From Burkholderia sp. D-99 (lineage in GTDB: Bacteria > Pseudomonadota > Gammaproteobacteria > Burkholderiales > Burkholderiaceae): a stretch of 64,000 nucleotides of DNA. The stretch is from assembly GCF_011605345.1 (NCBI RefSeq), contig NZ_JAAOXM010000013.1, forward strand, positions 1-64,000, in the 5' to 3' direction. The position numbers were made by a program, and so were the translations under genes. The notes beneath the pieces were generated by a model. It had not been told where the DNA came from. It worked only from the letters and a program-made list of their open reading frames with translations, and made no database searches. This document shows, one piece after another, positions 29,490-37,469 of the stretch; the stretch's first letter is position 1, and every line of letters starts with the position of its first letter.

Positions 29490-31175
29490 TCAGTTGAGCT
29501 GATACGAGAATGCGGCGTTGATGCGCGGGCTGCGTGATGCGCTTTCGACCGGCGCGTCACCCACCGGCTTCGCGACGTTCAGGTCGAGGCTGTAGAAGCG
29601 GCTGTCCGTGAAACGTACACCGATACCGACCGACGACATGCGGTTCGGCGATGGCGTGCCTGCATGCAGGTACACACGCGCCATGTCGTAGGCGATGTAC
29701 GGCGTGACGGATTTCATATACGTCCAGCCCGGCGTGAAGCCACGGTTGACCTCCAGCGACATCCCCCATCCCGAGTCACCCGACGCTTCGCCCGGCTGAT
29801 AGCCGAGCGCGTAGCGCGTCGAGCCGAACGAGATCTGCTCGGAAGTCGGCAGCGAGTCGGGGCTGTATTGCCCGGTCAGCGAGACCGACGTGCCGATCCG
29901 GAACGGCCATTCATTGGTTTGCGTGAAGGTCGCGCCGGTACGGACGAAGGTCAGTGATGTCGGATCGGCGTACGTGATCGTCGAGCCGTTCGCCTGCGCG
30001 ACCTGCGATTTCGATGCGCCGAGAATGTCGAACGCCTTGGCGACGTTGACGCTCAACTTTCGCACCTGTTTCGGCTGGACGTTCGTGTAGTCAAGCTGCA
30101 GTTGCAGCACGCGAACCTGCGACCGGTTGTCGAGGGTCGCACCGTTGATCTGGTTCTGGTAGTTGTCCTCGTTGTGCGCCGCGTAGCCCGACACCGTGCC
30201 GAGCAGGCTGCGCTGGTTGTTCAGCAGTATCGGATAGGAGGCCGAAAGACCAAGCTTCTCGTTCTTGACCGTACGCTGCACGTACGACGGCAGCCCCGGA
30301 TTGTCGGTCGGCTTGCCGCGATACGTGCTTGCGTCGAGGCGCGTGATCAGGCCACTGCTGCCGACGGGTACCGCGCCGCTGAATGCGAAATAAGTTTGCT
30401 TGTCGCGCCCCGGCGGCGCCAGCGCGGAAATGCTCAACTGCTCGCCGAACTTCGTGAGGCCGTTTTCGGTCGCGGTGATGAGGCCCTGTACGCCCGGGTG
30501 ATTGAAATCGATACCGGTGCTGACGTTGAATGCCTTGCGGTCGACCGCGAGTTCAAGCGTCGTGGCACCGTCGGTGGTTTGCGGCGGCGGCACGTTCGCC
30601 TTCACGGTGAGGCCGGGCAACAGGCCGAAGGTGTTCACGTAGCGCTCGAACGTCGCGCGGCGCAGCGGGCGATCGTCGGTGATATGCGCTGCGATCGCGC
30701 GAATCTTCGATTCCATTGCACCGGGCTTGCCGGTGACCTTCACGTCCGACACATAGCCTTCGACAACCGTGATGCGCACGACGCCGTTCTCGAATGTCTG
30801 CGCGGGAACGAACGCGAACGACAGCGCGTAGCCGCGATCCTGGTAGAGCTTCGTCACGCCGTTGGCGGTTTCGATCAGATCGCCGATCGTGATGTCCTTG
30901 CCGACGAGGGGGGTGAAGCGACGCGAGATTTCCTCGAACGGCACGGACTTCACGCCTTCGACCTGGAACGTCGTCGGCGTCAGGTGGCGCGACAGCAGCT
31001 CCTGCAACTGTGGCGCTTGCGGTGCGACCTGCACGGTCACGTTCGGGCCGGTTTTCGGCGCGTTGATCTGGGGCAGGGAGTCGAGCGGGTTACCTCCAAC
31101 GCGCGTTTGTGCATGTGCCGTGCCTGCTGCCGCGATGGCGAGCAGCATCATCCATCTGTCGAGTCTGGATTTCAT
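29490..31175 (-). CDS. TpsB-type outer-membrane transporter (ShlB/FhaC/HecB family)
   Basis: A two-partner-secretion pore of 561 residues. The signal peptide ends at about AHA (22). POTRA domains occupy about 60-215 (FQVEGVKSVPFEEISRRF, then LYQDRGYALSFAFVP). A 16-strand barrel follows, with the family loop motif present as R-Y-A-L-G-Y-Q-P-G-E-A-S-G-D-S-G and a final aromatic-ending strand (AAFSYQLN). TpsB pores move one exoprotein with an N-terminal TPS domain, yet no such gene is adjacent. It follows the two repeat lipoproteins on the same strand and is likely cotranscribed. GAGGAAGAACA precedes the ATG. Confidence 0.88.
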   Translation of the reverse strand: MKSRLDRWMMLLAIAAAGTAHAQTRVGGNPLDSLPQINAPKTGPNVTVQVAPQAPQLQELLSRHLTPTTFQVEGVKSVPFEEISRRFTPLVGKDITIGDLIETANGVTKLYQDRGYALSFAFVPAQTFENGVVRITVVEGYVSDVKVTGKPGAMESKIRAIAAHITDDRPLRRATFERYVNTFGLLPGLTVKANVPPPQTTDGATTLELAVDRKAFNVSTGIDFNHPGVQGLITATENGLTKFGEQLSISALAPPGRDKQTYFAFSGAVPVGSSGLITRLDASTYRGKPTDNPGLPSYVQRTVKNEKLGLSASYPILLNNQRSLLGTVSGYAAHNEDNYQNQINGATLDNRSQVRVLQLQLDYTNVQPKQVRKLSVNVAKAFDILGASKSQVAQANGSTITYADPTSLTFVRTGATFTQTNEWPFRIGTSVSLTGQYSPDSLPTSEQISFGSTRYALGYQPGEASGDSGWGMSLEVNRGFTPGWTYMKSVTPYIAYDMARVYLHAGTPSPNRMSSVGIGVRFTDSRFYSLDLNVAKPVGDAPVESASRSPRINAAFSYQLN

Positions 31176-31319
31176 TGTTCTTCCTCGTTGGCCTTGCTTT
31201 TCGTCTTCTTTGTAATGCCGGCGCGCGACACCAGGGTGCCGCGCGCCGCGTGCCGCCATGCCGGTTGTGTTTGTACGGTCGCGCCATCCGCTCCGGCTGC
31301 AAAGGTGCGACCGTCCTCC

Positions 31320-32741
31320 TTACTTGCCAACGCTACCCAGCGTACCCAGCAACCCCGTTACCGGTGCCAGCAGGCCCGTCGAGCCGCCGCCCGACGTTGC
31401 CGTACCCGTGACGCTGCCGACCAGCGACGTGACCGGCGCGAGCGGGCTCGCTCCCCCTGACCCTGCTGCGCCGCCAACTGCTCCGGTGACAGTATTCAGC
31501 AAACCGGTAACAGGCGCGAGAGGGTTTGCACTGCCTGCGCCACCCGTTGTACCGCCGAGCGTGCCCGTGACCGTCGATACGAGATTCGTGACGGGGGCGA
31601 GCGGACCGCCGCTACCGCCCGCTGCACCGCTCAGCGCGCCGGTAACGGTGGACACGAGGCCCGTGACGGGCGCGAGCGGGCTGCTGCCCGAACCGCCGGT
31701 CGCGCCGCCAAGTGCGCCCGTGAGCGAGCCGAGCGGCGTCGAGCCGAGACCCGACAGCAGGCCGCCGAGCGGATTCGTCGAGCCGGAACCCGACGACGTG
31801 CCGTTTTGTACGGTCGCAGTCGAGCCGCCGACGAGGCTCGTGATCAGGCCGGGGATCGGTGCCGCGCCGTTCGGGCCGTTCGGGTTGACGAGGCCGCCCG
31901 CGTTGGTCACGGTGTTGCCGACCGCGGTCACGAGCTGACCGACGTCGCCGACGAGCGGCTGGCTCGACGTGCCGCCGACCTGCTTGCCGGCCGAGCTGAT
32001 CGCGCCGCCGACCTGGCCGAGCAGGCCCGAGACGGGTTGGCCGAGGCCGGTCGTCGTGCCGACCTGTTGCGTGACCTGGCCAGCGGTGATCACGAGCGGC
32101 GTGATCGCCGAGCTGAGCGGCTGCGTGACTTGTTGCACGGCGCCCGACGACAGCGTCGAGCCGATCGTCGTGCCGGCGGCCGTCAAGCCATTGGCCACCG
32201 TGTCGAGCACGGTGCCGACCGGGGTCGTGACAGGCGCGAGCGGCGCGAGTTGCCCCGTGCCGAGCGCCTTGACCGTCGAGCTCAGGCCGGCCACCGTGTT
32301 GCTCGTCGCGCCGACCACATTGCCGAGGCCCGCGACAGTCGTGCCGACCGGATCCTTAGTCGTGCCGATCTGTCCCAGCCCGTTGCTCACGGCATCGGCA
32401 GCTGCGCCGACGATCGTGCCGGTGCTGGAGAGCGTGCTGCCGACACCCTTCGTCACACCGTCGCCGAGGCCCGGCACGCTGATGTTGCCGACCGTGCTGC
32501 CGAGGTCGGTGGCCGTCTGGCCAACCGTGCTGACGACACCCTTGGTGCCGGTGGGCGTGCCGCTGGTGCCGCTCGTGCTTGGTGTACCGCTCGTGCTGCT
32601 GGGGTTGTTGTTGCTGCTGGTCGGCGGCGAGCTGACGCCGCCGCCGCCGCAGGCGGCCAGCAGGCAGGCTGCGGCGAAGGCCGTGAGGGGCACGCGCCAC
32701 TGGCGCAGCGCGGCTGTCGTGAGGGAACGTTGCTGGGACAT
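31320..32741 (-). CDS. repeat-rich collagen-like surface lipoprotein, copy 2
   Basis: A 473-residue predicted lipoprotein: signal peptide, then the lipobox L-A-A-C followed by GGGG. A short Ser/Thr/Gly linker (STSGTPSTSGTSG) comes next, then a middle region with TTKDP and QQVTQPLSSAITP blocks. From about residue 330 there are degenerate copies of a repeat with the core [16 protein letters not shown]. The same plan occurs in the neighbour at 32782-34458, so the pair arose by tandem duplication. Composition is extreme (Gly, Ser, Thr, Val), with no catalytic motif. Probably outer-membrane anchored and extended. The TpsB gene lies 144 bases downstream. Confidence 0.8.
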   Translation of the reverse strand: MSQQRSLTTAALRQWRVPLTAFAAACLLAACGGGGVSSPPTSSNNNPSSTSGTPSTSGTSGTPTGTKGVVSTVGQTATDLGSTVGNISVPGLGDGVTKGVGSTLSSTGTIVGAAADAVSNGLGQIGTTKDPVGTTVAGLGNVVGATSNTVAGLSSTVKALGTGQLAPLAPVTTPVGTVLDTVANGLTAAGTTIGSTLSSGAVQQVTQPLSSAITPLVITAGQVTQQVGTTTGLGQPVSGLLGQVGGAISSAGKQVGGTSSQPLVGDVGQLVTAVGNTVTNAGGLVNPNGPNGAAPIPGLITSLVGGSTATVQNGTSSGSGSTNPLGGLLSGLGSTPLGSLTGALGGATGGSGSSPLAPVTGLVSTVTGALSGAAGGSGGPLAPVTNLVSTVTGTLGGTTGGAGSANPLAPVTGLLNTVTGAVGGAAGSGGASPLAPVTSLVGSVTGTATSGGGSTGLLAPVTGLLGTLGSVGK

Positions 32742-32781
32742 GCTTGACTCCTCGCTGTCTTGTCGATTGATGGATCTTGGT

Positions 32782-34458
32782 TTATTTGCCGTGCGTGCCG
32801 CCGAGCAGGCCGCCGATCAGCGACGTGACAGGCGCGAGCGGATTCGACGACGAACCCGAGTTCGTGACGGCACCCGTGCCGCCGGTCAATGCCGGCGCGC
32901 CGACCGTGCTGGTTACCGTGGACACCACGTTCGTCACCGGGGCGAGCGGGCTGCCGCCGCCTGCGCCGCCCGTGGCGCTGCCGAGTGCGCCCGTCACCGC
33001 GCCGAGGAGACCCGTGACCGGCGCGAGCGGGCTACCGCTCGTACCGCCCGTTGCGCCGCCGAGCGCGCCCGTGACCGTCGAGACGAGGCCGGTGACCGGC
33101 GCGAGCGGACCGCCGCTGCCGCCTGTTGCGCCCCCGAGTGCGCCGGTAACCGTCGAGACAAGGCCGGTGACCGGGGCGAGCGGGCCGCCGCTGCCACCCG
33201 TTGCGCCGCCGAGCGCACCGGTAACCGTCGAGACGAGGCCGGTAACCGGGGCGAGCGGGCTGCTGCCGCCGCCCGTTGCGCCGCCGAGTGCGCCGGTAAC
33301 CGTCGAAACGAGGCCGGTGACCGGGGCGAGCGGGCCGCTGCCGCCACCTGTTGCACCACCGAGTGCGCCGGTAACCGTCGAGACGAGGCCGGTGAGCGGT
33401 GCGAGCGGGTTGGTCACACCGCCGGTGCCGCCCGTGAGCAGGCCGCCGACGGCTTTCACGGTGTTGCCCGTCGACGAGACCGTGTTGCCAAGGCCGGTCG
33501 TGACGGGGTTGCCGCCCGCCGACGCGAGCAGGGCGCCGGCCTGGTTCAGGCCGTTGCCGACCGTGCCGAGCAGCGTGTTGACGGGCGCGCCGAGGCCGGT
33601 CGCGGAGCCGATCGTCTGGGTCGTCTGGCCGACCATCGTCGTGATAGGCGTGATGGCCGAGCTGACCGTCTGCGTGACCTGCTGGATCGGACCGGTCGAC
33701 AGTGCGTTGGTGAGGGTGTTGCCGCCGTTCGAGACGGCACCGCCGAGCGTCGACACGAGGCCGCCGACGGCGCCGGTGACCGGTGCGAGCGGCGACAGCG
33801 GGCCGCTGCCGAGGCTCGTGACCAGGTTGCCCGTCTGCGTGACTGCGCCGCCCAGCTGGTTGACCACGCCGCCCGTGCTGGCGAGCGTGGTGCCGAGCGG
33901 ATCCTTCGTTGCGCCGAGCTGGCCGAGACCGTTGCCGAGGCCATTGCCGAGTGCGGTCACTGCACCGCCGACGCTCTGCACGATGCCGCCTGCGGCTTGC
34001 GTGGTGGCCGGGTTGACGCCCGGCAGCGACTGGCTGCCGATGACGGAACCGAGACCCGAGACGGTTCCGCCGACACCCGTCACGATGTTGCTGCTGCTTG
34101 CGAGGACAGTTCCCACTGCGTTCGACGACACACCCGAGGTGCCGCTCGTGCCACTCGTGCCGGACGTACCGCTGGTGCCGGAGGTGCCGGACGTACCACT
34201 CGTGCCAGAGGTACCACTGGTGCCGGAGGTGCCGCTCGTGCCCGAGGTTCCGCTGGTGCCGGACGTACCGCTCGAACCAGAGGTTCCGCTCGTGCCCGAC
34301 GTGGAGATCGTATCGCCGCCACCGGAACTCGAGCCGCCGCCAAGCCCCTGGCTGATGGAACCGGAGCCGCCGCACGCGGAGAGGGAAAGCATGGCTGCAA
34401 CGGTGGCCGCGATCAGAGTCGTCCGGAACACGCCATGGGGGATAACCTTAATGTCCAT
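32782..34458 (-). CDS. repeat-rich collagen-like surface lipoprotein, copy 1
   Basis: A 558-residue predicted lipoprotein with the lipobox L-S-A-C near residue 29. Residues 53-109 are 19 triplets of TSG type, which read as a Gly-X-Y collagen-like tract. A unique middle region follows with [10 protein letters not shown] and [13 protein letters not shown] blocks shared with the neighbour. Then come about eight copies of a 25-residue repeat with the core [16 protein letters not shown], nearly identical at the DNA level with a 75-base period. It is the first gene of the minus-strand set. Its role is unknown; an adhesin or surface-layer role is inferred from composition only. Confidence 0.8.
   Translation of the reverse strand: MDIKVIPHGVFRTTLIAATVAAMLSLSACGGSGSISQGLGGGSSSGGGDTISTSGTSGTSGSSGTSGTSGTSGTSGTSGTSGTSGTSGTSGTSGTSGTSGTSGTSGTSGVSSNAVGTVLASSSNIVTGVGGTVSGLGSVIGSQSLPGVNPATTQAAGGIVQSVGGAVTALGNGLGNGLGQLGATKDPLGTTLASTGGVVNQLGGAVTQTGNLVTSLGSGPLSPLAPVTGAVGGLVSTLGGAVSNGGNTLTNALSTGPIQQVTQTVSSAITPITTMVGQTTQTIGSATGLGAPVNTLLGTVGNGLNQAGALLASAGGNPVTTGLGNTVSSTGNTVKAVGGLLTGGTGGVTNPLAPLTGLVSTVTGALGGATGGGSGPLAPVTGLVSTVTGALGGATGGGSSPLAPVTGLVSTVTGALGGATGGSGGPLAPVTGLVSTVTGALGGATGGSGGPLAPVTGLVSTVTGALGGATGGTSGSPLAPVTGLLGAVTGALGSATGGAGGGSPLAPVTNVVSTVTSTVGAPALTGGTGAVTNSGSSSNPLAPVTSLIGGLLGGTHGK
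32930..33415. repeat. 75-base tandem repeat array
   Basis: The motif GTGACCGGCGCGAGCGG and its variants recur with a 75-base period near 33014, 33091, 33166, 33241, 33316 and 33391. Each unit encodes 25 residues on the minus strand, so gain or loss of a unit keeps the frame. Confidence 0.85.
34132..34302. repeat. 9-base tandem repeat encoding (Thr-Ser-Gly)n
   Basis: Nineteen consecutive 9-base units (such as GCCGGACGT and GCCGCTCGT on the plus strand) encode Thr-Ser-Gly on the minus strand, one of them Ser-Ser-Gly. Codon choice varies between units, so the protein repeat is kept while the DNA repeat is imperfect. Confidence 0.85.
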
Positions 34459-35135
34459 TTTGTCCTCGCATTAAAAATGTGTTGTGAACTTCGTTGTGTT
34501 GAGTGGTGCGGGGACTACTCTGCAACTGTCGTGCCATTTCGATGCCCGACGGTTCGACAACAGGTTTTAAACGGGGCAATTCCTTGTCGGAAAAGGAGGT
34601 TATGGAAATTGAAAGATTGTTGAATCTGTTTAAGTGCAGACGAATGAGAACGGTTTCGAGCGTTTCGTAACGTAACGTCACAACATTGGCGTTACGCGTG
34701 CGACGTAACGTGGAGGCCGCGCAGGCTTGGTGGACGAGGCAATTGTTTTACTGGTGGATTAGGTGTGCACATCTAACCTATCGTAAATCCTATGTGTAAG
34801 TCGTACCGAAACGCCGTACAAATACGCTGTGCTCCTGGTCATTTTTTTCGATCCAGGCCGTTAAAAGAGGTTGGAAGTTAAATAGGATCGGATATAGAAT
34901 CCGGAGCAGATGTAAGGAAATGTACGGTTCGGTACACAACGTTCGAGGAGGGTCACTATCGCGAATGTTAACTTGCATCAAATGGTGAGCCATGCCCCTC
35001 GGGGCAATCTATAAAGAAAGTGCACCTGGTTGTCGTTGCAGCAGATGTGGCGAACAGCGCGGGGCAACGGCCAGATATGCGGGGATGTATACGTATAAAA
35101 GGCCAAAGAACGTAAATACAGGCACGAGGAATAAA
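34459..35135. other. AT-rich divergent regulatory region between lipoprotein and flp operons
   Basis: About 680 bases without a convincing gene and visibly lower in GC than either side. It contains four CGTAACG or CGTTACG elements (34666-34672, 34671-34677, 34690-34696, 34704-34710), a TGTAC-N6-GTACA dyad at 34921-34936 and a small GCCCC/GGGGC hairpin near 35000. A 22-codon frame at 34602-34670 has AGGAGG only two bases before its ATG. I could not find a convincing -24/-12 sigma-54 promoter by eye. Confidence 0.6.
34602..34670 (+). CDS. possible 22-residue leader peptide
   Basis: An ATG follows AAAAGGAGGTT and opens a frame of 22 codons (MEIERLLNLFKCRRM at its start) ending in TAA inside the CGTAACG cluster. 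The spacing of the ribosome-binding site is shorter than usual. No family recognised; it may be chance. Confidence 0.2.
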   Translation: MEIERLLNLFKCRRMRTVSSVS

Positions 35136-35345
35136 ATGAAAGCAATCATCAAGCGTTTCCTTAGGGAAAACAACGGGGTTACCGCGATCGAGTACGGGCT
35201 GATTGCGGGTCTTATCGCTGTCGCGATTCTGGCGGGTGCTTCCAACATCGGCACGAGTCTCGGTAATATGTTCACGAATCTCGGGTCATGTATTAGTGCC
35301 CCGACGACGGCCACGAACTGCACGGCTGCCACCATCTTTAAGTAA
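35136..35345 (+). CDS. flp: Flp-type pilin
   Basis: The 69-residue major subunit of the tight-adherence (Flp, type IVb) pilus. The prepilin peptidase site lies after Gly14 (ENNG/VTAIEYGL), with the diagnostic Glu at mature position 5 and Tyr at 6. A hydrophobic helix (about 18-45) follows, then a short tail with two Cys that may pair. GAGGAAT precedes the ATG. It is the first gene of the tad cluster; the hairpin after it may let it be expressed more than the assembly genes. Confidence 0.93.
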   Translation: MKAIIKRFLRENNGVTAIEYGLIAGLIAVAILAGASNIGTSLGNMFTNLGSCISAPTTATNCTAATIFK

Positions 35346-35402
35346 CCCACCTGACGTTAGTCAGCACGACCTCGAAACATTGAGTCGTCTTGGTGTTGCG
35401 GC

Positions 35403-35429
35403 GGGCGGATTGTCGTTGGCAGTCCGCCC
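35403..35429 (+). other. hairpin between flp and tadV
   Basis: GGGCGGA and TCCGCCC pair across a 13-base loop, with no T run. It may stabilise the flp message or partly block transcription into the assembly genes. Confidence 0.45.
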
Positions 35430-35459
35430 TCCGCGACATTTATCGCGGGTTGCGGTGCG

Positions 35460-35960
35460 ATGGCACATTTCATTTTCAGCGGGGTGTTCCTGGTCTGGGC
35501 TGCGTTCGTCGCAACCAGCGACATCCGTTATCGGCGCGTTTCGAATTCGCTCGTCCTGGCGGGGATGTTCTTTGGCCTGGGCGGAGCGTATTTCAACGCT
35601 GGTCCGTTCGGCATTCTCCCGGCACAGGCGATGATCGGCTTGCTGGTCGGGCTGGTCGCCTTTTTTCCTCTTTTCTTGCTGCGCGTCATGGGTGCGGCGG
35701 ACGTCAAGATCTTTGCGGCGATCGGCGTGTGGTGCGGCGTACATGCGCTTCTGTGGATCTGGATTGCCGCCAGTCTTGCCGCCGGTATTCACGCATTGGC
35801 CCTGATGCTGCTGTCGCGCACGTCGATCGGCGCGTTGTGGCAACGGGGCCAGCCGGCAATGGCGCTTGGCAAATACCGTGCAACACCCTATGCGGCATGC
35901 CTCACGGCACCGGCTGCCGCATGGGTTGTCTTTCTTGTCGCAACAGGGGGCGTGCGATGA
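35460..35960 (+). CDS. tadV: prepilin peptidase TadV/CpaA
   Basis: A 166-residue integral-membrane aspartic protease that trims Flp and the pseudopilins TadE/TadG. The two catalytic Asp are visible: Asp21 in TSDIRYRRVSN and Asp81 in MGAADVKIF (family pattern G-x-G-D, here G-A-A-D). It is the short form without an N-methylation domain, as usual for Tad systems. tadE starts inside its stop codon (ATGA overlap). Confidence 0.9.
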   Translation: MAHFIFSGVFLVWAAFVATSDIRYRRVSNSLVLAGMFFGLGGAYFNAGPFGILPAQAMIGLLVGLVAFFPLFLLRVMGAADVKIFAAIGVWCGVHALLWIWIAASLAAGIHALALMLLSRTSIGALWQRGQPAMALGKYRATPYAACLTAPAAAWVVFLVATGGVR

Positions 35961-36403
35961 AACGACAGATGCAGCCGCGTGGACGCCGTCGGCAGCGTGG
36001 TGCGACGGCGGTCGAGTTCGCGATCGTGTTTCCATTGTTGTTCGTGATTTTCTACGGCATCGTGGCTTTCGGGATGATATTCACGATTCAGCAGAGCGTG
36101 ACGTTTGCTGCCAGCGAAGGTGCGCGGGCCGGGTTGGCTTACGCCCCCAGTCTTGCCGCGCGTATTACGAACGCAACGACGACGGCACAGAGCGTCGTGG
36201 CCTGGCTGAATGTCGGTACGCCGCAAGTCGCGGCACCGCAGTGCAGTTACGACACGTCGGTTCCGCCGTCGTTGTACTGCCTGTCGGTCACGGTGAATTA
36301 CACCCCCAAGGACTGGATAACGACCATGCCGTTCCTGGGAAGCATACTGAGTCAACCGTTGACGAGTACGGCGGTCGTGCAAATTCCGCAGTCGATCCTA
36401 TGA
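35957..36403 (+). CDS. tadE: TadE-like pseudopilin
   Basis: A 148-residue minor pilin-like protein. The TadE motif is clear: R-Q-R-G-A-T-A-V-E-F-A-I-V-F-P-L-L at 13-29, with the likely cleavage after Gly and the conserved Glu-Phe. One membrane helix is followed by a soluble domain with two Cys. Its ATG overlaps the tadV stop. TadV probably processes it. Confidence 0.88.
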   Translation: MKRQMQPRGRRRQRGATAVEFAIVFPLLFVIFYGIVAFGMIFTIQQSVTFAASEGARAGLAYAPSLAARITNATTTAQSVVAWLNVGTPQVAAPQCSYDTSVPPSLYCLSVTVNYTPKDWITTMPFLGSILSQPLTSTAVVQIPQSIL

Positions 36404-36489
36404 AGTACTTATCGTGACGCGACGGGCACGCTGACACGCGAATCGGGCAGAAACCTATCGGACTTTCATTCCGGCATCCACACAACAAC

Positions 36490-37422
36490 ATGGCCAACAA
36501 TTTAACGAAGATCATCGCGGGACTGCTGATCGCAATCGCCGTATTGCTCGGAATCTACGCGTGGATGCTTGGACGTGGCACGCAGAATGCCGCGCCTGTC
36601 CAGCAAACCGTTGCGGCAAGCCCGGTTCCGGTCGTGATTGCGACGCGCGTGTTGCCCGCCGGCCAGCCGATTACGGCCGACGCATTGAAGATCAGGCAGA
36701 CCGCACCGGTGCCGACGGGCGCATTTGCCGATCCGTCTGTGCTCGTGGGCCGGGTGCCGGCAGCGGATATTGCGGCTTCGTCGCCGGTCGTCGCGGGGGC
36801 GCTGGTGTCGGGGCTTGCCGAGGATGTTCAGCCGGGTGAGCGTGCGGTCGCCGTCCGGGTCGACGAAACCAATGCGGTCGGCAACCGGCTGCGGCCCGGC
36901 AATTTCGTCGACGTATTCCTGAATCTGAAGCGAGAAGGCGGCGGCACGATGCTTGACGGCGAGGTTTCGCAGACGCAGGCGCGGCTGCTGTTGTCGAAGG
37001 TGCGCGTGCTGTCGTTTGGTGACGCGACACCCGATCGAGACAGCGGCAGCACCACCAATGGCAACAACGGCCAACCTTCCGGTGCCCGCATCGCAGTGCT
37101 TGCGGTGCCGACCGCGCAAGTCGATGCGCTGACGCTTGGCGAGGCGAGCGGACGCCTCACTTTCGCGTTGCGCAACCCGCGCGACGACGAGCTTGCGATG
37201 CAGACGGTCGCGATGCGTACCGACAACAAGCTGTCGCCGTCGGCGCTCGCCGCCGCGGGCGTCTCACTGCAGCAACTGTCCGGCACACCGAGAACCCCGG
37301 TAGCCAACGTGAACGTGCCGCCGCTGCCATCGCGTCTGCCGCCGGCGGTACGGTCGGTCGGGGGCGGCGGGGGAGGAATCGAAGTGATCCGTGGCGGCCG
37401 GTCGGAAACGGTTGCCTATTGA
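36490..37422 (+). CDS. cpaB: Flp pilus assembly protein CpaB/RcpC
   Basis: A 310-residue periplasmic protein anchored by one N-terminal helix (TKIIAGLLIAIAVLLGIYAW). A SAF domain follows (VVIATRVLPAGQPITADALKI, about 47-115) and then the RcpC domain. It associates with the secretin encoded next and helps pilus assembly. The C-terminal 30 residues are Pro/Gly-rich. Confidence 0.88.
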   Translation: MANNLTKIIAGLLIAIAVLLGIYAWMLGRGTQNAAPVQQTVAASPVPVVIATRVLPAGQPITADALKIRQTAPVPTGAFADPSVLVGRVPAADIAASSPVVAGALVSGLAEDVQPGERAVAVRVDETNAVGNRLRPGNFVDVFLNLKREGGGTMLDGEVSQTQARLLLSKVRVLSFGDATPDRDSGSTTNGNNGQPSGARIAVLAVPTAQVDALTLGEASGRLTFALRNPRDDELAMQTVAMRTDNKLSPSALAAAGVSLQQLSGTPRTPVANVNVPPLPSRLPPAVRSVGGGGGGIEVIRGGRSETVAY

Positions 37423-37469
37423 ACGACATCGACGGCCATCGATATCAGCGACGACAAGTAAAGGGCCGC

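Noticed and set aside
33000-33415. The 75-base repeats as a possible CRISPR array.
   Set aside because: The units have no unique spacers and encode an uninterrupted 25-residue protein repeat.
31969-34623. Long plus-strand frames opposite the two lipoprotein genes, rich in Arg/Ala or Pro/Val.
   Set aside because: They mirror the repeats of the minus-strand genes and have no signal peptide or ribosome-binding support, whereas the minus-strand frames have lipoboxes and shared blocks.
35020-35060. Possible sigma-54 promoter (GG...GC pattern near TGGTTGTCGTTGC) upstream of flp.
   Set aside because: The spacing between the GG and GC elements is two bases too short for the -24/-12 consensus.
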